From CAYFSC01 sp964345695 (GTDB lineage: Bacteria > Bacteroidota > Rhodothermia > Rhodothermales > Salinibacteraceae): 28,017 nt of DNA. Location of the stretch: contig CAYFSC010000018.1 in the NCBI GenBank assembly GCA_964345695.1, positions 1-28,017 on the forward strand, in the 5' to 3' direction. The notes beneath the pieces were generated by a model that saw only the letters and a program-made list of their open reading frames with translations, did no database searches and had not been told where the DNA came from. Numbering within the stretch: the first letter of the stretch is position 1; the number at the start of each line of letters is the position of its first letter. The translations under genes and the position numbers were made by a program. Positions 8,685 to 17,002 of the stretch are shown here, piece after piece.

Positions 8685-10790
8685 ATGTCCAACCGTCTCG
8701 CCGACGAGCAGAGCCCGTACCTTCTTCAGCACAAAGACAATCCCGTCGATTGGTATCCGTGGGGCGAAGAAGCCTTTGCCGTTGCCCGGACCGAGGACAA
8801 GCCGGTCTTCCTCTCGATCGGCTATTCCACCTGCCACTGGTGCCACGTGATGGAGGAGGAGTCGTTTGAGGACGAGGAGGTTGCCGAGCTCTTGAACGAC
8901 ACGTTCGTGTGCATCAAGGTGGACCGCGAGGAGCGGCCCGACATCGACAACGTCTACATGAGCGTCTGCCAGATGATGCGGGGACAGGGCGGCTGGCCGC
9001 TCACGGTGCTTCTGACACCGGACAAAAAGCCGTTCTACGCGGCGACCTATCTGCCGAAGCACGGGCGGTTTCAGCAGATGGGGATGATGGACCTGATTCC
9101 TCGCGTTCGCAAGCTGTGGAACCAGAAGCGGGACCAGCTCCTGTCCGATGCCGAGCAGGCCGCCGAGACCTTGCAGCGGGCCGTCGACCAAAGCGGCGGG
9201 GACATCCACGCGGACGGCCCGGGCGAAGAGGTCCTCTCCGAGGCCCAGGCGCAGCTGTCGAGTCGTTTCGACCGCACCCACGGTGGGTTTGGCTCTGCGC
9301 CCAAGTTTCCCGCGCCGCACAACCTGCTGTTTCTCCTGCGCCAGTGGCACCGGACCGGCGAGGACCGTTCTCTGGAGATGGTCACCAAAACGCTCGATGA
9401 AATGCGCCTCGGCGGCATCTTCGATCACGTCGGGTACGGGTTCCACCGCTACTCGACAGACGCCCGCTGGCTCCTTCCGCACTTCGAGAAGATGCTGTAC
9501 GACCAGGCCCTGCACGTCATGGCTTATACGGAGGCGGCCCAGATCACCGGTTACGCTCCGTACGAAACCACGGCCCGGGAGGGGCTGCAGTACGTTCTTC
9601 GGGACCTGCAGGCCCCCGAAGGCGGCTTCTACTCGGCCGAAGATGCCGACAGCCTGACGGAGGACGGCGAGCGCGAAGAGGGCGCGTTCTACGTGTGGAC
9701 CACCCAGGAAGTGCGGGATCGGCTCGACGATGATCTTGCCGACCTCGTGATCGACGTCTACAACCTGAAGGAAGGCGGAAACTATCAGGAGGAGTCCACC
9801 GGTCAGCGGACGGGCAAGAACATCCTCCACCTCCAGAAGCCGCTCGCCGAGATTGCCGACGACCGCGATCTGGACGAGCGCACGCTGCGCACCCGGCTGG
9901 AGGAGGCCCGGCAGATGTTGTATGAGCACCGAGAGGACCGTCCCCGTCCGGGGCTGGACGACAAGGTGCTGACGGATTGGAACGGACTGATGATCGCGGC
10001 GCTGGCCAAGGCCGGGCGGGTTTTTGAGGAGAATCGCTACCTTGAGGCTGCCGAGCAGGCGGCGGGCTTTCTCCTCGACGCGATGCAGGACGAGAACGGG
10101 CGCCTGCTTCATCGCTACCGCAACGGGGATGCGGCCATCCGCGCGCATCTCGACGACTACGCGTTTTTCGTGTGGGGGCTCATCGAGCTGTACGAGTCGA
10201 CGTTCGAAGTGACGTGGCTTCGCGCTGCCGTCGCGTTGCAGGAGGCGTGCATCGAGCACTTCTGGGACGCCGACCGCGGAGGGTTCTATCTCACCGCCGA
10301 CGACGGGGAGACGCTTATCGTCCGGCAAAAAGAGCTGTACGACGGTGCCCAGCCCTCCGGGAACTCGGTCCAGATGCTCAACCTCTTGCGTCTCGCGCGG
10401 ATGACCGGCCGGACTGAATGGGAGGAGACTGCCGAGTCGCTGCGGCGGTGGGCCGGGAAACAGGTCGAGCAGCAGCCGAGCGGCTTCACCGGCTTCCTGA
10501 TCGGCCTTCAGTTCGCGCTCGGCGACACGCAGGAGGTCGTCATCGCCGGCGACCGGGACGCCGATGCCACCGGGAATCTGGTCCGTGTTGTTCGGGAGAT
10601 GTACCGCCCGCACGTCGTCGTTCTCCAGCGCGATCCCGGTGACAACCCTCCGATTGCTGAGGTGGCGCCGTTCACGGTTGAGCAGCGCCCGAGGGACGGC
10701 CAGGCCACGGCGTACGTCTGCCGCAATTTCCAGTGCGACGCGCCCGTCACCGATCCCGACGGACTGCGGGAGCAGCTTGCCGCCGAGTAG
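8685..10790 (+). CDS. YyaL/SSP411-like thioredoxin-domain protein (DUF255)
   Basis: A 701-residue protein of the family that includes bacterial YyaL and mammalian spermatogenesis-associated protein 20. The N-terminal DUF255 thioredoxin-like domain is intact: LADEQSPYLLQHKDNPVDW (5-23), WGEEAF, VFLSIGYSTCHWCHVM with CxxC at Cys50 and Cys53, VKVDREERPDID-type sequence, and GGWPLTVLLTPD. The remainder (about 180-701) is an alpha/alpha toroid related to glycan epimerases, with GGFGSAPKFPAPHNL, HFEKMLYDQA, GGFYSAEDADS, LTDWNGLMIAALAKAG and GAQPSGNSVQMLNLLRL. The biochemical activity of the family is not firmly established; redox or carbohydrate-related roles are suggested by fold only. The start at 8685 fits the conserved N-terminus. 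No evident operon partner; mpg follows 103 bp downstream. Confidence 0.93.
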   Translation: MSNRLADEQSPYLLQHKDNPVDWYPWGEEAFAVARTEDKPVFLSIGYSTCHWCHVMEEESFEDEEVAELLNDTFVCIKVDREERPDIDNVYMSVCQMMRGQGGWPLTVLLTPDKKPFYAATYLPKHGRFQQMGMMDLIPRVRKLWNQKRDQLLSDAEQAAETLQRAVDQSGGDIHADGPGEEVLSEAQAQLSSRFDRTHGGFGSAPKFPAPHNLLFLLRQWHRTGEDRSLEMVTKTLDEMRLGGIFDHVGYGFHRYSTDARWLLPHFEKMLYDQALHVMAYTEAAQITGYAPYETTAREGLQYVLRDLQAPEGGFYSAEDADSLTEDGEREEGAFYVWTTQEVRDRLDDDLADLVIDVYNLKEGGNYQEESTGQRTGKNILHLQKPLAEIADDRDLDERTLRTRLEEARQMLYEHREDRPRPGLDDKVLTDWNGLMIAALAKAGRVFEENRYLEAAEQAAGFLLDAMQDENGRLLHRYRNGDAAIRAHLDDYAFFVWGLIELYESTFEVTWLRAAVALQEACIEHFWDADRGGFYLTADDGETLIVRQKELYDGAQPSGNSVQMLNLLRLARMTGRTEWEETAESLRRWAGKQVEQQPSGFTGFLIGLQFALGDTQEVVIAGDRDADATGNLVRVVREMYRPHVVVLQRDPGDNPPIAEVAPFTVEQRPRDGQATAYVCRNFQCDAPVTDPDGLREQLAAE

Positions 10791-10893
10791 GAACCGCAGT
10801 CTGAGATCGGAACTCAAGCGCCCTCGCCGGTCGGTCGGCGGACGATGAAGAGCCTTCGTTGGATTCCGTTGACAGTTCTCCACGCTTGCACGT

Positions 10894-11520
10894 ATGGATC
10901 CGCTTCCCGCCTCCTTCTTCGATCGCCCGACGCTCGACGTGAGTCGCGACCTGCTTGGGCGGCACCTCGTGCGTGAGCATTCATCCGGCGAGCGGATTGT
11001 GGCCCGGATCGTCGAGACGGAGGGCTACACGCAGGATGACCCGGCCTTCCACGGGTGGAACCTGTATGACTCGGAGACCGGAGCTCTCCGGCGGGAGGGC
11101 CGCGCTGCCGATTTGTTCGGTCCGCCCGGCACGGCGTACGTCTACCTGATCTACGGCATGCACTGGCTGTTGAACGTCGTGACCGAAGCGGACGGCGTCG
11201 GGGGCGCGGTGCTCATTCGTGCCGTTGAGCCGCAAGCGGGCATCGATCAGATGAAACGCCACCGGCCTGCCGCGAAGACGGAGGTGGACCTGACGAACGG
11301 TCCGGGAAAACTCACGCAGGCGATCGACGTAGATGGCGGTGCCCATGGCACGCGGCTGACCGATTCGCCTTTGTACTTTGAGGCGGGCTTGCCGGTCGCC
11401 GACGACGCCGTGGCCACGTCCAGCCGCATCGGCATCACGAAGGGCGTCGACCGCGAGTGGCGGTACTTCCTGGACGGAAACCGCTTCGTGTCCAAGGCCA
11501 CTCCGTCCGCGCAGAGCTGA
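10894..11520 (+). CDS. 3-methyladenine DNA glycosylase, AAG/MPG family
   Basis: Excises alkylated purines in base-excision repair. The 208-residue product matches the bacterial AAG size. Motifs: LPASFFDRPTLDVSRDLLG (4-22), ARIVETEGY (about 37-45) carrying the catalytic glutamate region, LFGPPGTAYVYLIYGMHWLLN, GGAVLIRAVEP and LTNGPGKLTQAI. The segment between the active-site glutamate and FGPPG reads DDPAFHGWNLYDSETGALRR and then EGRAADL, rather than the common form with SHA, an RG turn and TxRN, so this is a divergent subgroup. The start ATG 10894 lies directly before the conserved N-terminus. A perfect TTGACA upstream (10869-10874) is not placed usefully for this start. Function as a glycosylase is well supported by family; substrate range is not predictable. 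Confidence 0.93.
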   Translation: MDPLPASFFDRPTLDVSRDLLGRHLVREHSSGERIVARIVETEGYTQDDPAFHGWNLYDSETGALRREGRAADLFGPPGTAYVYLIYGMHWLLNVVTEADGVGGAVLIRAVEPQAGIDQMKRHRPAAKTEVDLTNGPGKLTQAIDVDGGAHGTRLTDSPLYFEAGLPVADDAVATSSRIGITKGVDREWRYFLDGNRFVSKATPSAQS

Positions 11521-11539
11521 GGTGCGGCCATCCGCACCT
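11520..11539 (+). terminator. Hairpin immediately after the glycosylase stop codon
   Basis: aggtgcgg (11520-11527) and ccgcacct (11532-11539) form a perfect 8-bp stem with a CCAT loop, overlapping the last base of the stop codon. There is no T tract, so this is at best a transcription pause, a Rho-dependent end or an mRNA 3'-end stabiliser. Confidence 0.35.
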
Positions 11540-11614
11540 GTGGAATATTCGCCGACCCCGTTCGTAGGAGAACATGCGCCGCGGCCCGATCTCCATTCAA
11601 CCCGAAACGCCGCC

Positions 11615-12091
11615 ATGGAAACCACGCAGACGCCGCCCCAGTCCGACTACGAACGCGAGCGGGGGAAGCCATTGCCAAGCGATCAACACAGCCGGATCCA
11701 GACTCGTCTTAGCGCTGCTCTTTTTCAGTATGAGCCAGATTATCTCGTCTCCAACGAGCTGACGATTGAGCTCGACGGGTATCGCATTACGCCCGACCTC
11801 TGCGTGTTCCCGCCGCTGGACGTTGACCCCACAACGGACATCAACCCGGTAACAGAAGCTCCACTGATTGCGGTGGAGATCTCCAGTCCCTCACAGGGAC
11901 TCCGGGAGCTCGTGGATAAGGCGAAGGCGATGATTGAAAGGGGCGTTCAGACGTGCTGGATTGTTGAGCCCGCGATCCAGACCGTCACCGTTGTCGACTC
12001 CGACATCCAACTGACGACAATCACGGACGGTGTCGTGGACGATCCGGACACGGGGATTCGCGTTTCTCACGACGACATCTTTGACACCTGA
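11615..12091 (+). CDS. Uma2-family PD-(D/E)XK restriction-endonuclease-like protein
   Basis: A 158-residue protein of the Uma2 (DUF820) family, whose fold is that of PD-(D/E)XK nucleases but whose biological role is largely unknown. Visible features: a basic/polar N-terminus with the helix HSRIQTRLSAALFQY (about 25-39), YRITPDLCVFP holding the putative metal-binding Asp61, PLIAVEISSPS with Glu88, and DKAKAMIERGVQTCWIVEP (about 101-119), matching the family pattern of Lys-containing helix, GV and W-V-P. ATG 11615 is chosen because the longer frame upstream overlaps the glycosylase gene in another frame. It sits alone between a DNA-repair gene and alaS, with no methylase or partner nearby, so it is not part of a recognisable restriction system here. 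Nuclease activity has not been shown for most members. Confidence 0.85.
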   Translation: METTQTPPQSDYERERGKPLPSDQHSRIQTRLSAALFQYEPDYLVSNELTIELDGYRITPDLCVFPPLDVDPTTDINPVTEAPLIAVEISSPSQGLRELVDKAKAMIERGVQTCWIVEPAIQTVTVVDSDIQLTTITDGVVDDPDTGIRVSHDDIFDT

Positions 12092-12162
12092 CGCGCGCCT
12101 GTGCCCTCACGGTCGACCCCAAATCACGCTCACCCACAACTGCAACGCACAATCCGTCCCGC

Positions 12163-15100
12163 ATGCAACGACATCTCCAAGCTTCGACCGACGTTCAGCG
12201 CTCCTCCGAGGAGATCCGCAAAGAGTTCCTGCGCTTCTTTGAGGAGAAAGCCCACGAGATCGTCCCGAGTGCGTCCCTCGTGCCGGAGGGCGACAGTACC
12301 CTGCTCTTCACGAACGCCGGGATGAACCAGTTCAAGGACGTCTTTCTCGGCACCGGACAGCGCCCGTACGACCGCGCCGTCGACACGCAGAAGTGCCTCC
12401 GCGTGTCCGGCAAGCACAACGACCTGGAGGAGGTGGGGCACGACACGTACCACCACACCTTCTTCGAGATGCTCGGCAACTGGAGCTTCGGCGACTACTT
12501 CAAGGCCGAGGCCATCCGCTGGGCCTGGGAGCTCCTGGTGGATCGGTGGGGGCTGGAGCCGGACCGGATGTACGCAACGGTGCACGCGGGCGACGACGAA
12601 CTGGGACTGGACGCCGACGAGGAGGCGTACCAACGGTGGCTCGACGAGACGCCCATTCCGGAAGAGCAGGTTCTGTACGAACCGTCGAAGGAGAACTTCT
12701 GGATGATGGGCGACACGGGGCCGTGCGGCCCGTGCTCGGAGGTGCACGTCGACCTGCGTCCGGAGGCTGAGCGCGACACGATGCCGGGGCGCAACCTGGT
12801 CAACAAGGACCACCCGCAGGTGATGGAGATCTGGAACCTGGTCTTCATCCAGTACAACGCGCAGTCGGACGGCAGCCTCGAGCCGCTGGCCGATCAGCAC
12901 GTGGACACGGGCATGGGCTTTGAGCGCATCGTGGCGGTCCTGCAAGGCGTGAGCTCGACGTACGACACCGACCTCTTCGCCCCGCTCCTGCAGGCCGTGG
13001 CCGATGCCGCGCCCCGCGACGCCGTCCGCGGCTACGACGACGTGGACACCGACGACGCCGAGGAGCGGGAGCGGGTGCGCATCGCCCTCCGCGTCATCGC
13101 CGACCACATTCGCGCCATCGCCTTCGCCATCGCCGACGGCGTGATGCCGGGCAACGTGGGCCGTGGCTACGTCATCCGCCGAATCCTGCGCCGCGCCGTG
13201 CGCTACGGGTACCAGACGCTCGGCTTCCGCGAGCCGTTTCTGCACGCGCTCATCGAGCCGCTGAAGCAAAAGATGGGCGGGCCGTTCGACGAGCTGGCGG
13301 GGCAGCAGTCCTACATCGAGCAGGCCATCCGCTCCGAGGAGCAGAGCTTCCTCAAGACGCTTGGCACCGGCATCGAATTCTTCGAGCGCATCACGCCGCA
13401 CGTCATCGATTTTCAGCAGAAGGACGGCGAGGTTGCGGACCGCCTCCTCGGGGAGCTGCAGCAAGACTCCCGCGCCATGGATCTGCTGGAGAAAGCCTAC
13501 GTCGATGCCGACGACCGCAGCGAGATTCTACGTGACTTTGCCCGCGTGGCCCGCGACGGCCAGCTGCCGGGCGAGGTCGCGTTCCTCCTCCACGACACGT
13601 ACGGCTTCCCGATCGACCTGACGCAGCTCATGGCGCGTGAGGAGGAGCTGGAGGTCGACATGGAGCGGTACGAGGAGCTCATGGATCGCCAGAAGAGCCG
13701 GGCGCGGGCCGCCTCGCAGTTCGACGTGGATCACAGCGAAGTCCACGCCTGGCAGGAGATCTCACAGGGCGACTCGTCGGTCTTCGTGGGGTACGATCAG
13801 GTTACCGTGGATGACGCGGAGATCCGAGCAGCGCGCCGCGTCGACACCGACGACGGAATGCGCTACGAGGTCGAGCTCGACCGCACTCCGTTTTACGCCG
13901 AGTCTGGCGGGCAAGTGGGCGACCGGGGCGTGCTGCTCGTCGGCGGCGAAGAGGTTGACGTGCTCGACACGCAGCACGAAGGGGAGCGCATCGCGCACGT
14001 CGTGGATCACCTGCCGGAGGATCTCACGGGCCGCGTTGAGGCTGCCGTAGACGCCGAGCGACGGCAGCGCACGAAGGTGCACCACACCGCCACGCATCTC
14101 CTACACGCCGCGCTCCGCGACACCCTCGGCGATCACGTGCAGCAGAAGGGATCGTTGGNNNNNNNNNNNNNNNNNNNNNNNNNNNNNNNNNNNNNNNNNN
14201 NNNNNNNNNNNNNNNNNNNNNNNNNNNNNNNNNNNNNNNNNNNNNNNNNNNNNNNNNNCACGCCGCGCTCCGCGACACCCTCGGCGATCACGTGCAGCAG
14301 AAGGGATCGTTGGTCGCGCCCGACCGCCTGCGGTTTGACTTCAGCCATTTTGAAGGACTGGATGAAACGGAGCTGCTCGACCTCGAGCAACAGGTGAACG
14401 CCCGCATTCAGGAAAACATCCCGAAGCAAGAGGAGCGGGATGTGCCCATCGACGACGCGATGGAGCGCGGGGCCATGGCGCTCTTCGGCGAGAAATACGG
14501 CGACCGCGTCCGCGTCATCACGTTCGACCCCGACGACTCCGTCGAGCTGTGCGGCGGCACACACGTGGAGGCCACCGGCGAGATCGGGCTCTTCCGCTTC
14601 ACGTCGGAGGGCTCCGTCGCGTCCGGCGTGCGCCGCGTGGAGGCCGTCGCCGGACAGCCTGCCCTGGAGCACGTCGAGCAGAAGCTGCAGGCGTTCGAGC
14701 GGGCGCGCCGCCAGTTCCACTCGCTCGACCGATCGCTCGACGAGGCCATCGCGCAGCTTCAAGAGGAACGCGACGCCCTGGCTGAACAGGTGGAGCAGCT
14801 CCGCCGTGGGCAACTGGCCAACCAGCTGGACGACTTTGTGGCCAACAACGCCACGGAGGTCGATGGCGTGCGGGTCGTTACCGGACGCATCGACCGCGCG
14901 AGCATGGACGACCTCCAGGCCCTCGGCGACCAGTTCCGTGACAAGCTGGGCAGCGGCTCGGTCGGCGTTCTCGGCAGTGAAGGGGAAGACGGCGAGAAGG
15001 TGTACGTCGTCGCCACCGTGTCCGACGACCTGATCGGGCAAGGCCTGAAGGCCGGCGACCTCGTGGGCACGCTCGGGCAGCGTCTCGGCGGAGGCGGCGG

Positions 15101-15200
15101 GGGACGCCCTCAGCTCGCCGCCGCCGGTGGGCGCGATACCGAGAAACTGGAGGACGTGCTGTCGGAGGTGCCGTCGATCGTGCGGAAGCAGATGGGGTGA
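12163..15200 (+). CDS. alaS: Alanyl-tRNA synthetase, interrupted by an assembly gap
   Basis: Charges tRNA-Ala and hydrolyses mischarged Ser/Gly-tRNA. Class II core motifs: LFTNAGMNQFK (about 48-58), RVSGKHNDLEEVGHDTYHHT (80-99), EMLGNWSFGDYFK (102-114), GPCGPCSEVH, DTGMGFERI. Editing-domain metal sites: HTATH (His641, His645) and CGGTH (Cys745, His749 after joining). A C-Ala domain follows a coiled-coil and ends with a Gly-rich linker and SEVPSIVRKQMG. A 100-N run (14159-14258) sits in the editing domain, and the same 55 bp flank it on both sides. As written, the gap plus repeat (155 nt) breaks the frame. Removing the Ns and one copy gives 2883 nt, exactly 961 codons including the stop, so the real protein is very probably 960 residues, longer than the 876 of E. 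coli. The gene itself is therefore judged intact. Confidence 0.96.
14104..14158. repeat. Left copy of the 55-bp contig overlap at the gap in alaS
   Basis: This 55-bp stretch, ending directly at the first N, is repeated without mismatch at 14259-14313. It encodes HAALRDTLGDHVQQKGSL of the AlaRS editing domain. A second copy is not expected in the protein, so the duplication is an assembly overlap, not a biological repeat. Confidence 0.93.
14159..14258. other. Scaffold gap of exactly 100 N
   Basis: One hundred unknown bases, the conventional size for a gap of unknown length. Because the contig ends on both sides overlap perfectly by 55 bp, no sequence is probably missing. Confidence 0.97.
14259..14313. 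repeat. Right copy of the 55-bp contig overlap at the gap in alaS
   Basis: Starts directly after the last N and is identical to 14104-14158. The reading frame continues after it with VAPDRLRFDFSHFEGL, exactly what follows the left copy in AlaRS proteins. Confidence 0.93.
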
Positions 15201-15233
15201 TCCCGGGTCCGCACGCTTTGTTGACGGTTGGTG

Positions 15234-15563
15234 TTACGGCGCCAGAATATGAATCCCTCGCCACACGAACGACGCGAGGAACGCCAGTCCCACGAGCGCA
15301 AGAATGACCGCGCCGCAGGTCCATATCGACGTTGCTGGGAGATCGCGCCGGTCGCGGTCGTCGGCCCAGGCAATGAATCCGAGGCCTACCAGCAGACCGC
15401 CCATCGTTCCACCGAGCAGCCACTGCGTCGTGGCCAGTGCCCAGGCGCAGATCAGGGCCATCAAGATGCCGACGAGAACGAGAAAGCCGCGTCGCATGCC
15501 TGGGGTGACGGTCGGTGCGTCGGGAGGGTCGGAACGGGGGGCGTCGAAGTCGGCGGGTGCCAT
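15234..15563 (-). CDS. Small hypothetical membrane protein
   Basis: A 109-residue protein with no family I recognise. A polar, proline- and aspartate-rich N-terminus (about 1-22) precedes three probable membrane helices: GFLVLVGILMALICAWALA (about 26-44), WLLGGTMGGLLVGLGFIAWA (about 48-67) and, after a charged DDRDRRD loop, AVILALVGLAFLASFVW near the C-terminus. ATG at 15563 is preferred over an in-frame ATG at 15641, because the longer form adds 26 atypical residues and would run through a 14-bp tandem repeat. The gene is convergent with alaS (33 bp between stop codons) and isolated on this strand. Hydrophobicity and charge pattern favour a real gene, but function is unknown. Confidence 0.65.
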   Translation of the reverse strand: MAPADFDAPRSDPPDAPTVTPGMRRGFLVLVGILMALICAWALATTQWLLGGTMGGLLVGLGFIAWADDRDRRDLPATSIWTCGAVILALVGLAFLASFVWRGIHILAP

Positions 15564-16045
15564 GGAAGGGGGGCGGAAGCCAGGCTGCGGTAATCGTTCT
15601 GCGGTAATCGTTCCCCGAAGGACCCTGCGCATTTTCGGCACAGCGTCACGGTGTCACCCGTACAAACTCCGGCATCATGGCCCCAGGTTCCTAACTCGAC
15701 TTTGGAGAGACTCTTGCCCGGTGGGCGGTGTTCGTCACCACGTTCATCGTTGCCGAGGGCGTGGCGGCCGGAGCGGCCTCGTGGGCCGATGAGTGGGTCG
15801 CCCAACAGCCGCAAACACTGGAGATGTATGTTCTATCTTCACCGCCAGCGGCTTTTTTGCTACCGCCTCATTCGCCAGAGGATGGAATGACGTGCGCGCA
15901 GGGAGCGCTCAGCGCCTTTGCGTCGGAACGAACAACCTTCACGCCATTTTGGCGGCCGTGTGGTTCGCGGTGCGGAACGTGTGGCACAGCGTCCAATACC
16001 ATCCTTTCGATGTTCAACCGCGGGCCCCTGGTGGCCTGCGCCTTC
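15564..16045. other. Non-coding interval upstream of tRNA-Ser
   Basis: About 480 bp without a convincing gene. It contains the 14-bp tandem repeat listed separately, a small inverted repeat around cgccattttggcg, and probably the promoters for the divergent membrane-protein gene and the tRNA. Open frames here on both strands lack family features, and one runs straight through the tRNA, so none is called. I recognise no conserved RNA in it. Confidence 0.5.
15585..15612. repeat. Perfect 14-bp tandem duplication
   Basis: Two adjacent copies of ctgcggtaatcgtt occupy 15585-15598 and 15599-15612. They lie 22 bp upstream of the start of the small membrane-protein gene (minus strand), where a promoter or operator would be expected. 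It may equally be a recent slippage event. Confidence 0.8.
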
Positions 16046-16134
16046 GGTGGGGTGGCGGAGCCTGGCTGAACGCACCGGTCTCGAAAACCGGAGTACCCTT
16101 CTGGGTACCGGGGGTTCGAATCCCTCCCCCACCG
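16046..16134 (+). tRNA. tRNA-Ser (anticodon CGA)
   Basis: A full class II tRNA cloverleaf of 89 nt. Acceptor arm ggtgggg (16046-16052) pairs with ccccacc (16127-16133), with discriminator G16134. D stem gcg/cgc (16055-16057, 16071-16073). Anticodon stem ccggt/accgg (16075-16079, 16087-16091) with loop CTCGAAA, giving anticodon CGA at 16082-16084, which reads UCG. The long variable arm gtaccc-ttct-gggtac (16093-16108) is diagnostic for serine. T stem ggggg/ccctc with loop TTCGAAT. CCA is not encoded. An intrinsic terminator follows 6 bp downstream. Confidence 0.97.
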
Positions 16135-16140
16135 CGACCG

Positions 16141-16168
16141 AAAGCTTCCCAGGCTTGGGAAGCTTTTT
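16141..16168 (+). terminator. Intrinsic terminator of tRNA-Ser
   Basis: Perfect 10-bp stem aaagcttccc (16141-16150) and gggaagcttt (16157-16166), loop AGGCTT, then a T-rich tail (five T, 16164-16168). It lies between the tRNA and rsmE. Confidence 0.88.
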
Positions 16169-16199
16169 GTTTGGAGCGCCTGGATCGACCTGCGCCCCC

Positions 16200-16931
16200 A
16201 TGACGACAACCTTCTACGCTCCGCCCTCTTCGATCCGCGGTGCCCGCGTTGTGCTTCCGGAAGCGGAGGCGCGACATGCCGCCGCCAGCCTGCGAAAAAC
16301 AGCGGGCGATAAGATTGTGGTGGTCGACGGCGAGGGGGGCTGGCACCGAGTCCGTCTGAACCACGTCAGCCGGGAGCAGGTGGTTGGCAACATCGTCGAA
16401 ACGAAGCGGGAGGTCGGCGAGCCGGAGCGAGAAGTAACCGTCGGAATGGCACTCCTCAAGAAGCGCAGCCGCTTCGAGACGTTCGTGGAGAAAGCCGTGG
16501 AGCTGGGCGTTGCGCGTCTGGTCCCCTTGCGCACCGAGCGGACGGAGACGACCTCGTTTCGCCCGGAGCGTGTGCGCAACCTGATGATCGCTGCCATGAA
16601 GCAGTGCGGGCGATCGCGGCTGCCTGCGCTTGCCTCGCCGCAGCCGCTGACCGACGTGTGGGAGACGCCCCGCTCTTGGCTGATCTGCCACGAGCAGGCA
16701 GACCCCGAGCGCACCGTGATGAAGGCGCTGCGCGAGCTGCCGGGGGACGAACCCATTGGCCTTCTGGTTGGGCCCGAGGGAGGGTTCACCGAGCAGGAGG
16801 TGCGGGCCGGTCGTGAGGCTGGCGGCCGCGCGGTGGCTCTTGGCCCCCGTCGGCTGCGTGCGGAAACGGCGGGCATCGTGGCTGCCTCTGCGGCGCTGCT
16901 GGCTCCCGACCCCGGAGCGGTAGCGTCCTGA
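16200..16931 (+). CDS. rsmE: 16S rRNA (uracil-1498-N3)-methyltransferase
   Basis: SPOUT-class, SAM-dependent enzyme that methylates U1498 of 16S rRNA. The 243-residue length is normal. Features: an N-terminal PUA-like domain with EAEARHAAASLRKTAGD (21-37) and VVDGEGG; ALLKKRSRFETFVEKAVELG (about 84-103); RTERTETTSFRPER; and the knot with SAM-binding loops GLLVGPEGGFTEQEV (187-201) and ALGPRRLRAETAGIVA (213-228). ATG 16200 is chosen because the same frame extends upstream through the tRNA and its terminator, which cannot be coding. A NUDIX hydrolase gene follows 71 bp downstream on the same strand. Confidence 0.96.
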   Translation: MTTTFYAPPSSIRGARVVLPEAEARHAAASLRKTAGDKIVVVDGEGGWHRVRLNHVSREQVVGNIVETKREVGEPEREVTVGMALLKKRSRFETFVEKAVELGVARLVPLRTERTETTSFRPERVRNLMIAAMKQCGRSRLPALASPQPLTDVWETPRSWLICHEQADPERTVMKALRELPGDEPIGLLVGPEGGFTEQEVRAGREAGGRAVALGPRRLRAETAGIVAASAALLAPDPGAVAS

Positions 16932-17002
16932 ACTCGAGACGGAATCGTCCGCACCGGCCGGCTTGGCTGGCGTTCCCCCTATTCACGTTCACACACGCCG
17001 CA

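Noticed and set aside
8673..10883. Long minus-strand open frame (736 codons) opposite the DUF255 gene
   Set aside because: Antisense shadow of a gene with clear CHWC and toroid motifs.
10869..10898. TTGACA before the glycosylase gene as a promoter
   Set aside because: A matching -10 would fall on or after the start codon at 10894, so the transcript would lack the start.
12130..13464. Minus-strand open frame opposite alaS
   Set aside because: The sense strand encodes all AlaRS class II motifs; the antisense translation is Leu/Val/Arg-rich without motifs.
15728..16069. Plus-strand frame with a hydrophobic start, ending inside tRNA-Ser
   Set aside because: Composition is unlike the neighbouring proteins and it runs into the tRNA; a start inside the non-coding stretch is not supported.
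15918..16199. Upstream extension of the rsmE frame
   Set aside because: It would translate through tRNA-Ser and its terminator; the RsmE family start fits 16200.
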